This document shows, in pieces, positions 30,805-36,703 of a stretch of DNA of 40,267 nucleotides. The first letter of the stretch is position 1. Each line of letters opens with the position of its first letter. This DNA comes from a virus. The position numbers and the translations under genes are program-made. The notes beneath the pieces are model-generated. The model made no database searches, was not told where the DNA came from, and saw only the letters and a program-made list of their open reading frames with translations. Location of the stretch: the IMG/VR virus record IMGVR_UViG_3300016457_001510, positions 1 through 40,267 of that record, one strand, 5' to 3'.

Positions 30805-31745
30805 TTCAGCACCCCAGCACGACGGCAGTCGTTCAAAGTCACGAGGTCGACCTTGCGGGCCTCGTCGATGGTGACAAGCCCCTCTCGGATCAGATCAATC
30901 GCCTGTGAGACGCTGATGCGCTGACAGAGCGCGTGCATGCCGGATTTGATTGCTGACGCCATCGATGCCTTTGGGTTTTTGTCCACATCACCGACAGGCG
31001 CACTCTTGCGCTCAAACGCCTCCCAGCGGCGATCCTTCAACCAATTCTGCGAATAGGCGATGTACTGGCGGGCGTTGCCCTTCTGTTCTTCGGCATAGGA
31101 TTTGGCCCCGACGATGATGTGATCCGGGTCGGCCCCGGCGTCCAGCGCCGATTTCAATGCGGATAGGGTTTCGTCTTGGTTTCCGATCCGTGGATATGCC
31201 TCAAAGAATTTCTCGAAAACCAATTCGAAATCATGTGTGTGCGGAGCCTCCGGCGACACACAAGGTTCTTTTACTGGTTCTATTCCATGGTTAGTGTCCG
31301 GATTTCGGACATGGGATTGCCGTTTTTCCGGACATGGGATTGCCGTTTTTTCGGACATGGGAGCCAAGTCCGAATTTCGGACATGGCTTTCATCTTTGTT
31401 CCCGTTTTTGACCTCTTCAATCCGTGTCCGGAAATCGGACACGGCATAATCTACATGTGGCGGATTTTCGAAATCCAATCCCAAAATATAGAATGTGGAA
31501 AGGCGCTTTTTTGTGGCCGGATTTTCGCGCGGCACGCGAACCAAAAGCCCCAACTCTTCTAGGCTCCCCAGATGCACATTGATGGTGGACCGGCTCATGT
31601 TGCAATCCACAGCAAGCGTCACTTGCTCTGGGTCGACCCGCAACGTGTCTCGGTTGTGCCGGTCTGCCAACTGGATCAAAACGACCCACGGCGCAGCTTT
31701 TAGATGCCTCTGTTCAAGAGCCCAATTCACGGCCTTATGGCTCAT
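30801..31745 (-). CDS. Replication initiator/replisome organiser with winged-helix N-terminus
   Basis: A 314-aa phage replication protein of lambda-O-like layout. Residues 1-90 form a winged helix (AVNWALEQRHLKAAPWVVLI, then CNMSRSTINVHLGSLEELGL, LVRVPR). Residues 102-150 are an unstructured, charged linker whose DNA contains 23-bp iterons and dyads. Residues about 175-245 are a typical phage replisome C-terminal block (FEKFFEAYPRIGNQDETLSA, then ARQYIAYSQNWLKDRRWEAF), expected to load helicase. The start overlaps the preceding gene by 4 bp. Initiator binding to repeats inside its own gene is known for lambda O; the same is inferred here. Confidence 0.8.
   Translation of the reverse strand: MSHKAVNWALEQRHLKAAPWVVLIQLADRHNRDTLRVDPEQVTLAVDCNMSRSTINVHLGSLEELGLLVRVPRENPATKKRLSTFYILGLDFENPPHVDYAVSDFRTRIEEVKNGNKDESHVRNSDLAPMSEKTAIPCPEKRQSHVRNPDTNHGIEPVKEPCVSPEAPHTHDFELVFEKFFEAYPRIGNQDETLSALKSALDAGADPDHIIVGAKSYAEEQKGNARQYIAYSQNWLKDRRWEAFERKSAPVGDVDKNPKASMASAIKSGMHALCQRISVSQAIDLIREGLVTIDEARKVDLVTLNDCRRAGVLK
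31295..31441. repeat. Iteron array inside the initiator gene, candidate replication origin
   Basis: CGGACA occurs at 31306, 31329, 31352, 31378 and 31436. The first two units are 23-bp direct repeats of CGGACATGGGATTGCCG plus a T-run and C or T; the third starts identically and then diverges. Three copies are completed into dyads on their left side: TGTCCG-N5-CGGACA (31295-31311), GTCCGA-N3-TCGGAC (31369-31383 region) and CCGTGTCCG-N5-CGGACACGG (31422-31444). AT-rich DNA follows at 31445-31500, suitable for unwinding. This matches the position of the lambda origin within gene O. Confidence 0.7.
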
Positions 31746-32086
31746 TGCTCACCTCCGCATAGTATTCCATGAAGAGCTTGAAAGCGGCTGCGGGGTGCGC
31801 CTACAACACTCCCCGCAGCTTGAGGTGGGCAGGAATCTACGCCCCCTCCACAAGAGGCCCCAAGGGGCCCGCGCTTCTGCGCCTCTTTTGCGTGGCCGAC
31901 CAAGGTGCCAACCACGCGCTTTGTGACGGACGGAACGACAGAATGCGCGCCCTTGGCCGTCAGATAATCAGGATGACTTTTGAAAGTGTCGACCACGGCC
32001 CCCTCGACCATGCGCCATAGTCGTTGATGGTCCCTGTGCTTGAGAAACGCCGGGTGTCTGGGCGATATGTGCCTCTGGGCTTTCAT
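31742..32086 (-). CDS. Hypothetical protein of the early-left operon
   Basis: A 114-aa protein: RHISPRHPAFLKHRDHQRLW then RMVEGAVVDTFKSHPDYLTA and SVTKRVVGTLVGHAKEAQKR in helical form, then a Gly/Cys/Pro-rich low-complexity tail (LGASCGGGVDSCPPQAAG). The helical first 70 residues look like a small phage-specific family found beside replication genes. It overlaps its neighbours by 4 bp on both sides. The tail has two cysteines but no clear metal site. Function unknown. Confidence 0.65.
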   Translation of the reverse strand: MKAQRHISPRHPAFLKHRDHQRLWRMVEGAVVDTFKSHPDYLTAKGAHSVVPSVTKRVVGTLVGHAKEAQKRGPLGASCGGGVDSCPPQAAGSVVGAPRSRFQALHGILCGGEQ

Positions 32087-32559
32087 GACGCGCCCTCTGC
32101 CTTGGAAATCAGAGCGGCGCGCAGGGCGGCACCGACGGCGAGAAGGTCATCAACCTCTTTCACCTGGGCGCGCGCTTCCTCCGGGGTGTAATCGCTCGGG
32201 TCTTTCGAAATCGCCGAATGGGCCTCGGCATGACGCTGCAAAACGTCTGAGAACGCCATGGTCAGGCGGTGAATGTCCGCACTCATGACGCCGCTCAGAT
32301 CAACGGGCTGATAGATGCCCCCGGCGAGCGCGGAGAAATACTGTGCGATTGGCTCTGCCGCCTCCGGCATGATCTGCCCAAGCCGGTCGAGGTAATTTAC
32401 ACCCAACCCACCGGGCCGATCTTCGCGGATCTCCGTCCCGTAGGACAGCGAGGACAGCGGCAGCCCGAGCACACCCTGTATCCGCTTGAGCGGGCCGACG
32501 ACCTCATAGGCCTCGGCCACCGCGGCCTGAATGGTTCCGGGAATTTTCTTACGCGACAT
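32083..32559 (-). CDS. Phage regulatory protein, CII-like (tentative)
   Basis: A 158-aa protein. The ATG at 32559 is chosen because GGAGGTG lies upstream at good spacing; the frame opens nine codons earlier. The N-terminus RKKIPGTIQAAVAEAYEVVG then PLKRIQGVLGLPLSSLSYGT looks like a non-canonical helix-turn-helix ('agg..aa..lGls.s.ls'), as in phage CII-type regulators of the CP76 family. The C-terminal half is helical and acidic (DVLQRHAEAHSAISKDPSDY). It is second in the early-left operon after the Cro-like gene, which is where CII lies in lambda. The assignment rests on position plus the HTH-like segment, not a clear family match. Confidence 0.5.
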   Translation of the reverse strand: MSRKKIPGTIQAAVAEAYEVVGPLKRIQGVLGLPLSSLSYGTEIREDRPGGLGVNYLDRLGQIMPEAAEPIAQYFSALAGGIYQPVDLSGVMSADIHRLTMAFSDVLQRHAEAHSAISKDPSDYTPEEARAQVKEVDDLLAVGAALRAALISKAEGAS

Positions 32560-32646
32560 GTGAAAACACCTCCGTCGCTTTCGCATGCCCCGCCCAGCGC
32601 GGCGTGCAAATGTCAGAGCATGAAAAACAAGATCGCATCAATGACA

Positions 32647-32883
32647 TCAAGCCGCTCTCTCATCACTGGAAGCCGCTGCATCTCCATCCTTAGGCGCAGA
32701 CACCCAAGAGGCTGCAGCGACGGCCCCCCCTGTTATGCGCTCGATAGACACTGCAAGCTCCAAACTTGGTCGCATCATGTTGCGAGCAAGCCGCGAAACC
32801 GTGGCTTGCTTCACTTTGATCTCATCAGCGAACGCGGCTTGGGAAATGCCGGTTTTTGCAAGGTACTCTGAAAGGGTCATCAT
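32647..32883 (-). CDS. cro: Cro-like repressor (HTH, P22 Cro/YdaS type)
   Basis: A 78-aa DNA-binding protein with helix-turn-helix at residues 3-45 (TLSEYLAKTGISQAAFADEI then KVKQATVSRLARN) and GGAVAAASWVS after it, typical of P22 Cro/YdaS-like proteins. It is transcribed divergently from the repressor and heads the early-left operon. I chose the ATG at 32883: a strong promoter (TTGACG, 17 bp, TATATC) ends seven bases before it, so the message would start at the ATG itself and be leaderless. In-frame ATGs further upstream (32928, 32952) would lie in or before the promoter. It would repress the maintenance promoter. Confidence 0.78.
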   Translation of the reverse strand: MMTLSEYLAKTGISQAAFADEIKVKQATVSRLARNMMRPSLELAVSIERITGGAVAAASWVSAPKDGDAAASSDERAA

Positions 32884-32889
32884 GGTGAC

Positions 32890-32918
32890 GATATACGCTA
32901 CAGGAATATACGCGTCAA
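32890..32918 (-). promoter_or_regulatory. Early-left promoter with operator-like spacer (cro operon)
   Basis: TTGACG at 32918-32913, exactly 17 bp, then TATATC at 32895-32890 (minus strand). The spacer CGTATATTCCTGTAGCG is shared at 15 of 17 bases with the early-right promoter at 34820-34848. GCGTATAT occurs twice as a direct repeat 15 bp apart across the spacer and -10, probably the repressor binding sites. Confidence 0.75.
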
Positions 32919-32926
32919 GAATGTTC

Positions 32927-32941
32927 ATACGGGACCCGTAT
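32927..32941. promoter_or_regulatory. 15-bp palindrome between cro and repressor, candidate operator
   Basis: ATACGGG-A-CCCGTAT, a perfect palindrome between the two divergent genes, nine bases upstream of the cro -35 and directly before a possible repressor promoter (TTGCCA at 32942, 17 bp, GAGAAT at 32965). Found once only in the window. Likely bound by Cro or the repressor. Confidence 0.55.
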
Positions 32942-32976
32942 TTGCCAAACACCCAACTCCGAGTGAGAATTGGAAT

Positions 32977-33291
32977 ATGACAAACATTGCCTATTACAGA
33001 AAATTGCGCGGACTAAGTCAGGAAGACTTGGCCCAAAAGGTCGGGGTAAAGCAGCCCCATATATCGCGCATTGAAAATGGCGACGATGGTCCGCCGCTCC
33101 GCCTCTTCAAGGACATTGCCGACGCTCTTGATGTGTCGTTGGCAGACCTTTTTTCAGAACAGATGAGTAAGGCCGCGCTTATGGTTGTCGATGCGTTTCG
33201 GTCTGGATCTGACGAGACTCGACGCTTGATGTCTGCGATGGCGAAAGAGGTAGAACACCAGCCTCAAGCAGGAGATCGACAAAACTCCTAA
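32977..33291 (+). CDS. CI-like phage repressor (short, HTH XRE family)
   Basis: A 104-aa XRE-family regulator. The helix-turn-helix covers residues 1-60: MTNIAYYRKLRGLSQEDLAQ then KVGVKQPHISRIENGDDGPP and IADALDVSLADLF. It lacks the LexA-like protease/dimerisation domain of lambda CI; the remaining 40 residues are a helical tail (AALMVVDAFRSGSDETRRLM), so induction cannot be by RecA-stimulated self-cleavage and must use another route. It is divergent from the Cro-like gene across a 93-bp operator region. The role as immunity repressor is inferred from this arrangement. Confidence 0.8.
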   Translation: MTNIAYYRKLRGLSQEDLAQKVGVKQPHISRIENGDDGPPLRLFKDIADALDVSLADLFSEQMSKAALMVVDAFRSGSDETRRLMSAMAKEVEHQPQAGDRQNS

Positions 33292-33343
33292 ATTTAACAA
33301 TGTCCATTGATAGAACGCGCCTTTCAAATTCATCTGCCGTCAT
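33179..33343 (-). CDS. Possible small antisense gene overlapping the repressor 3' end
   Basis: A 54-codon frame starting ATGACGGCAGATGAATTTG on the minus strand, reading MTADEFERRVLSMDIVKFRS then FVDLLLEAGVLPLSPSQTSS. It has a strong ribosome site (GGGGGTGAG, close upstream) and a helical start, but its second half lies opposite the repressor coding end. It could be a real small gene, whose transcription would also oppose the repressor, or chance. No family recognised. Confidence 0.3.
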   Translation of the reverse strand: MTADEFERRVLSMDIVKFRSFVDLLLEAGVLPLSPSQTSSVESRQIQTETHRQP

Positions 33344-33650
33344 AACTCACCCCCAACCCGCCAATTAGAACAAAATGAGAACATTTGAGCTGAGAGTCAA
33401 CGCAGGAGTAACTCATTATTGGGCCAAGACGCTCCGCACAGCAAATTATGCTAATGACACGATGCATGCGAATAAAAGCCTTAAAGCGAGCCAAAGCAAA
33501 CCACCTCACCCGCAGGCAAACTCATTCAGCTACCACCCTGGCTCACATTTTTGACTGAGTATACAATGGAACACTGGCCATTATTGATTGACTCGCAAAT
33601 GAATAGATGCTCACTTTTAAATATGCTTTATATTTAAGAGGTTATACATT
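33344..33650. other. AT-rich non-coding stretch upstream of accessory gene
   Basis: About 300 bp with no convincing gene, clearly more AT-rich than the phage core. The last 60 bp contain TTTATATTTAAGAGG, that is a TATATT -10-like box close to the ribosome site of the next gene, so its promoter is probably here. Otherwise nothing recognised. Confidence 0.45.
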
Positions 33651-34385
33651 GTGTCATCGAATGATCCATTTCTTGGTGTCTACCTAAAACTTGATAGAGC
33701 TAGTCACCACATCAATGATTTTAAGCGCATAGTGGATCAATGGGTGAAAGCAAACGCACGCTCAGTTAGGGCAAAAAACAAGAAAAAACCTACAACTTGG
33801 GGTACAAAACTCCCGCGCCACGCCCCAACAATTCTCGGCGATGCGTTACACAACATGAGAGCTGCATTAGATCACGCATACTGCACCCTCGTTGAAGCTA
33901 ACGGTGGAAAAATCAACAGCTATACGAAGTTCCCAATCAGAGAGGACAGGCATGGCTGTGCATCGATGATTAAAGGGCAGAAACTAGGCTCCACCCCCAG
34001 TAATGCCGTATGCGATTTCATCTTGAATAATATCCAGCCGTACGGCGGTGGGAAAGGTGCAGACCTTTACGGCCTGCACAGCCTAGATATTTCCGACAAG
34101 CACACCAACATCATCGCTGCAAATTCGGTCATCAAAAACAAAGTTATATCCACCGGACCTGGCGGCGCTAAGATTTTTGGCGGCACGTTCATTCTAAACG
34201 CAAACAACAAATTTCTTGAAGCCGCTCCCGGTGTCGATGTAAAATTTGAAGGAAATCCAGAGACTGCCTTTTTTATTCATTTTGCTAATGGACAACCATT
34301 TGAGGGAGATGAGATCGCACCCACCCTCACGTCGCTCCACGCAAGTACGACTATCGTTGTGAATAGCCTAAAAGAGCTAGCCTGA
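33651..34385 (+). CDS. Accessory protein of unknown function with R-x4-H motif (possibly HEPN-like)
   Basis: A 244-aa cytoplasmic protein starting at GTG (AAGAGG nine bases upstream). Residues 58-80 (APTILGDALHNMRAALDHAY) form the only clear motif: a helix with L-H-N-M-R-A-A-L-D-H, a pattern I know from widespread unannotated proteins ('LHNLRSALDHL'). Arg70-x4-His75 fits the R-x4-6-H catalytic motif of HEPN ribonucleases, but the rest does not confirm that fold. A basic segment (ARSVRAKNKKKPTTW) precedes it and the C-terminal half is beta-rich. It stands alone between the repressor and the early-right operon, AT-rich, beside an IS remnant: a typical lysogen-expressed accessory gene, perhaps for defence against other phages (inference). 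Confidence 0.6.
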   Translation: MSSNDPFLGVYLKLDRASHHINDFKRIVDQWVKANARSVRAKNKKKPTTWGTKLPRHAPTILGDALHNMRAALDHAYCTLVEANGGKINSYTKFPIREDRHGCASMIKGQKLGSTPSNAVCDFILNNIQPYGGGKGADLYGLHSLDISDKHTNIIAANSVIKNKVISTGPGGAKIFGGTFILNANNKFLEAAPGVDVKFEGNPETAFFIHFANGQPFEGDEIAPTLTSLHASTTIVVNSLKELA

Positions 34386-34435
34386 AACAACCTCTATGGT
34401 TGCGCTGCCCCCCTCAATCACACAATAGATCACTA

Positions 34436-34700
34436 GGGTCTGTTGACGTTCAGAATTTCCATTCGGTGTGAGTTCTGATTCAAGGTTGCAAACAGAGGAG
34501 AGCAACCTTGAGCCGACGCGCCCTGACCGACGCCCATTGGGCGATCATCGAACCTTTCTGCCTTGGCAAGCAAACCGACCCCGGCCAGACCGGACGCGAT
34601 CCGCGGTTGTTTATGGAAACGGTCTTGTGGATTGTGCGCACGGGCGCGCAGTGGCGCGAATTGCCTGCTGAGTTCGGGCAGTCGTGGCAACAATCATTCG
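34436..34700 (+). mobile_element. Remnant of an IS5-family insertion sequence (left part)
   Basis: Starts with GGGTCTGTTGACGTTC next to CACTA, which looks like a left inverted repeat about 70 bp before the transposase start. Only the first fifth of the element remains; the right end and rest of the transposase are absent, so it is immobile. It marks an insertion/deletion scar between accessory gene and early-right promoter. Confidence 0.6.
34508..34684 (+). pseudogene. Truncated IS5-family transposase (N-terminal fragment)
   Basis: Begins at TTG with GAGGAGA upstream and reads MSRRALTDAHWAIIEPFCLG, then RLFMETVLWIVRTGAQWREL and PAEFG, the standard DUF4096 N-terminus of IS5-type transposases. 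Homology stops after about 58 residues, where the normal 'W..v..rf.rW...G' continues; the frame then runs into unrelated sequence (QSWQQSFGSDEHQQALEP) and the terminator. No DDE catalytic residues remain. Confidence 0.75.
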
Positions 34701-34718
34701 GCTCCGATGAACATCAAC

Positions 34719-34756
34719 AGGCTCTAGAGCCTCGCCTCCGTGCGGGGTTTTCTTTT
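34719..34756 (+). terminator. Intrinsic terminator with overlapping palindrome
   Basis: CCTCGC (34730-34735), six-base loop, GCGGGG (34742-34747), then TTTTCTTTT: a good rho-independent terminator on the plus strand. The upstream arm overlaps a perfect 14-bp palindrome AGGCTCTAGAGCCT (34719-34732), so two exclusive folds are possible. It would stop accessory-gene or IS transcripts before the early-right promoter. Confidence 0.75.
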
Positions 34757-34819
34757 GCCTCTATAGCACTGTGATTCGAATTTCTGAATATTAAGTATTC
34801 CCATTGGGTATTTTTATAC

Positions 34820-34848
34820 TTTACAGGTATATTCCTGTTGCGTATATA
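34820..34848 (+). promoter_or_regulatory. Early-right promoter with operator-like spacer
   Basis: TTTACA (34820-34825), 17 bp, TATATA (34843-34848). The spacer GGTATATTCCTGTTGCG differs from the early-left promoter spacer at only two of 17 positions, strong evidence for a common repressor operator. An ACAGG/CCTGT inverted repeat lies at the start. Transcription would begin near 34855, giving a leader of about 58 bases before the first gene. Confidence 0.75.
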
Positions 34849-34912
34849 TACACTCCATCAGCCGCCGAAGACGCCCAGCGCAGATCGCGGAATTTCATTG
34901 ATGGAGGCCGCA

Positions 34913-35146
34913 ATGCAGCACGCCGAAAACACCTTTGCCCTCAGAGGAACGAAATCCCCTGACCTGATCTTTGGCCTTGATCCCCTCCGGGTCGATCACG
35001 CCGAAATCATCGCCGCAAATCCCGAGCACTACCCTGCGGGCCGTCGCGCCATTGCGTTTCGCACCCTCAAAGAGGCGCGCGGCGAAACAGTTGACCCGGC
35101 GCTGATCCGCAAGGCGTTTGGCCTATCCGTCGTAGGTGCCGTATGA
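34913..35146 (+). CDS. First gene of the early-right operon, unknown function
   Basis: A 77-aa protein starting MQHAENTFALRGTKSPDLIF. The ATG at 34913 has GGAGG five bases upstream; longer in-frame starts run back into the promoter and are excluded. It is soluble, with a FRTLKEARGETVDPALIRKA helical C-terminus. The next gene begins within its last codons (4-bp overlap). The first product made on induction is often an anti-host or anti-restriction protein, but nothing in the sequence identifies one. Confidence 0.65.
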   Translation: MQHAENTFALRGTKSPDLIFGLDPLRVDHAEIIAANPEHYPAGRRAIAFRTLKEARGETVDPALIRKAFGLSVVGAV

Positions 35147-35658
35147 TCACCGAGACCGCTCAAATCATTCGCCCAGCGCTGGCACATGCTCTGGCCGAGC
35201 AAATCCTCAATCATGCCATTGGCCAACATGAGCCGGTGGTCATCGAACAGACCTTTACCGAGGCTGGTGGTAAAATTATCCGCGTCGAAGGCGACGAGCC
35301 CGCATGCGTCGAAGCCTTCGGCATTTGCGAATATCACACCAGCGAGGCTTATCTGGCGATTTACCTTTGGGCAGAGCGCAGCTTCGACAGCGTGTCAGGC
35401 ATGGATACGAAAAACCCGCTTGAGGTTTTCACATCCCTGCACAGAGACACCAAGCTGGACGATCTTGTCCGCCTACTGCGCGCACTGTGTGACGAGGGGT
35501 TGGGAACATTCGTTCCCCCACAGGATCACTGCAACGACCCGGCCACCCACCTCTTTGAAATCGATTTCCTCGGCGTTCATTCTACAGGCTTCGGGGAATT
35601 CGAAGCGGCACGAAACTGGCGCAAAGCGGCCATGGCTACAATCAGTGAGGGTGCATGA
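35143..35658 (+). CDS. Hypothetical early protein
   Basis: A 171-aa soluble protein, overlapping the first operon gene by 4 bp. It has an N-terminal helix (AQIIRPALAHALAEQILNHA), then an acidic alpha/beta body (AYLAIYLWAERSFDSVSGMD, DTKLDDLVRLLRALCDEGLG, THLFEIDFLGVHSTGFGEFE) with a helical end WRKAAMATISEGA. No catalytic motif, signal or membrane segment seen. Family not recognised; operon membership is certain. Confidence 0.65.
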   Translation: MITETAQIIRPALAHALAEQILNHAIGQHEPVVIEQTFTEAGGKIIRVEGDEPACVEAFGICEYHTSEAYLAIYLWAERSFDSVSGMDTKNPLEVFTSLHRDTKLDDLVRLLRALCDEGLGTFVPPQDHCNDPATHLFEIDFLGVHSTGFGEFEAARNWRKAAMATISEGA

Positions 35659-35659
35659 C

Positions 35660-35815
35660 ATGGGCCAAAAGGTGAAAGCAGAGCGCGAACGCTGTGCTGA
35701 CATTGTGCGCCGGAAAATACCCTTTGCACACGGTCATCCACTTTTGGGCTCCGACGAAGCGGTTGCCGTCGTTCTTGAGCGCATTCTGTCTGAAATTCTC
35801 ACGCCAAATTCCTAA
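35660..35815 (+). CDS. Small early protein of 51 residues
   Basis: Starts ATG two bases after the previous stop (TGACATGGG junction) and reads MGQKVKAERERCADIVRRKI, PFAHGHPLLGSDEAVAVVLE, then RILSEILTPNS. A charged helix at each end around a short loop; no known motif. This 'AERERCADIVRR' type of peptide recurs in small early proteins of alphaproteobacterial phages as I recall, without known function. Tight spacing supports translation. Confidence 0.55.
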   Translation: MGQKVKAERERCADIVRRKIPFAHGHPLLGSDEAVAVVLERILSEILTPNS

Positions 35816-35880
35816 CCACGCCCCCCAATCGCCCCCGGACACCGTGGAGCGAGGCGGTCAATCAACTGAAGGGAAAAACC

Positions 35881-36075
35881 ATGACAATGCCGTGTGTAAA
35901 CCTGAACCAAAATGAGGTCCTGATTATCAAGTCTGCTCTGACCCGCATCAACAACGACAATATGGATCGCGGCTGCGCTGTAACACAGGATTTCAAGAAC
36001 CTATTGATTAAGATCGAAGTCGCCGCACGGGCAGTAGATCGTGCCGAATACCCCGTCCGTCATATCACCGCCTGA
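35881..36075 (+). CDS. Small hypothetical early protein
   Basis: A 64-aa protein with AAGGGA seven to eight bases before its ATG. It reads MTMPCVNLNQNEVLIIKSAL then TRINNDNMDRGCAVTQDFKN and LLIKIEVAARAVDRAEY: two or three helices, no catalytic or membrane features. It sits alone between 65-bp and 72-bp gaps in the operon. Unknown function. Confidence 0.6.
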   Translation: MTMPCVNLNQNEVLIIKSALTRINNDNMDRGCAVTQDFKNLLIKIEVAARAVDRAEYPVRHITA

Positions 36076-36147
36076 CCCACCGGTGAGGGCCGACAGAGCG
36101 CGGCCCGATCCCGTGCGACAGCACTTTATCACCGAAAGGAATCCCAC

Positions 36148-36693
36148 ATGTTCGACAAAACCACACGCACCGCCATTTTCATTGATGGCTCGAACCTCTA
36201 CGCGGCCTCAAAGGCGCTTGGGTTTGACCTCGACTATAAGCGCTTGCGTGACCACCTCGACGGCCTCTGCCAAATGCAGCGCCTGTCTTATTACGCGACC
36301 ATTTTTGATGACGAAGAGTTTAGCCCAATCCGGCCTCTGATCGACTATCTGGCCTACAACGGCTTCAACATGGTGACCAAACCCGTCAATACCTACACCG
36401 ACGCTCTGGGCAACCGCAAAGTTAAAGGCGGCATTGACGTCGAAATCACAACCGACGCGATGGAAATCGCGGACTGTGTGGACCACATCGTGATCTTTTC
36501 CGGCAATGGCGACTTCACCGCCCTGATCGGCGGGCTGCAGCGCCAAGGTGTGCGCGTGACTGTGGTGTCCACCATTCGCTCGCAACCCTCCATGTGTTCC
36601 GACGATCTGCGCCGCGCCGCCGACGAGTTCATCGAATTGGACACCCTGCGCCCCATCATCGCCCGCCCGCCGCGCGCGGTCGCAGCGGAGTGA
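36148..36693 (+). CDS. NYN-domain (LabA/DUF88) ribonuclease-like protein
   Basis: A 181-aa PIN-like protein of the NYN family, metal-dependent RNA nucleases. Acidic residues at the expected places: Asp13 in AIFIDGSNLYAA, Asp97 in KGGIDVEITTDAM with Asp103, and Asp122 in IFSGNGDFTALI. The family's VVSTIRSQPSMCSDDLRRAA DEF region follows. It has AAAGGAAT as ribosome site and no extra C-terminal domain. In phages such proteins may degrade host RNA or counter host tRNA/RNA-based defence; this is open. Catalytic residues are intact, so activity is likely. Confidence 0.85.
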   Translation: MFDKTTRTAIFIDGSNLYAASKALGFDLDYKRLRDHLDGLCQMQRLSYYATIFDDEEFSPIRPLIDYLAYNGFNMVTKPVNTYTDALGNRKVKGGIDVEITTDAMEIADCVDHIVIFSGNGDFTALIGGLQRQGVRVTVVSTIRSQPSMCSDDLRRAADEFIELDTLRPIIARPPRAVAAE

Positions 36694-36703
36694 GGTGGCG
36701 GAT

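Noticed and set aside
32590-33300. Toxin-antitoxin pair reading of the two HTH genes
   Set aside because: They are divergent, share an operator region and head phage operons, which fits cro/repressor better; no toxin fold is present.
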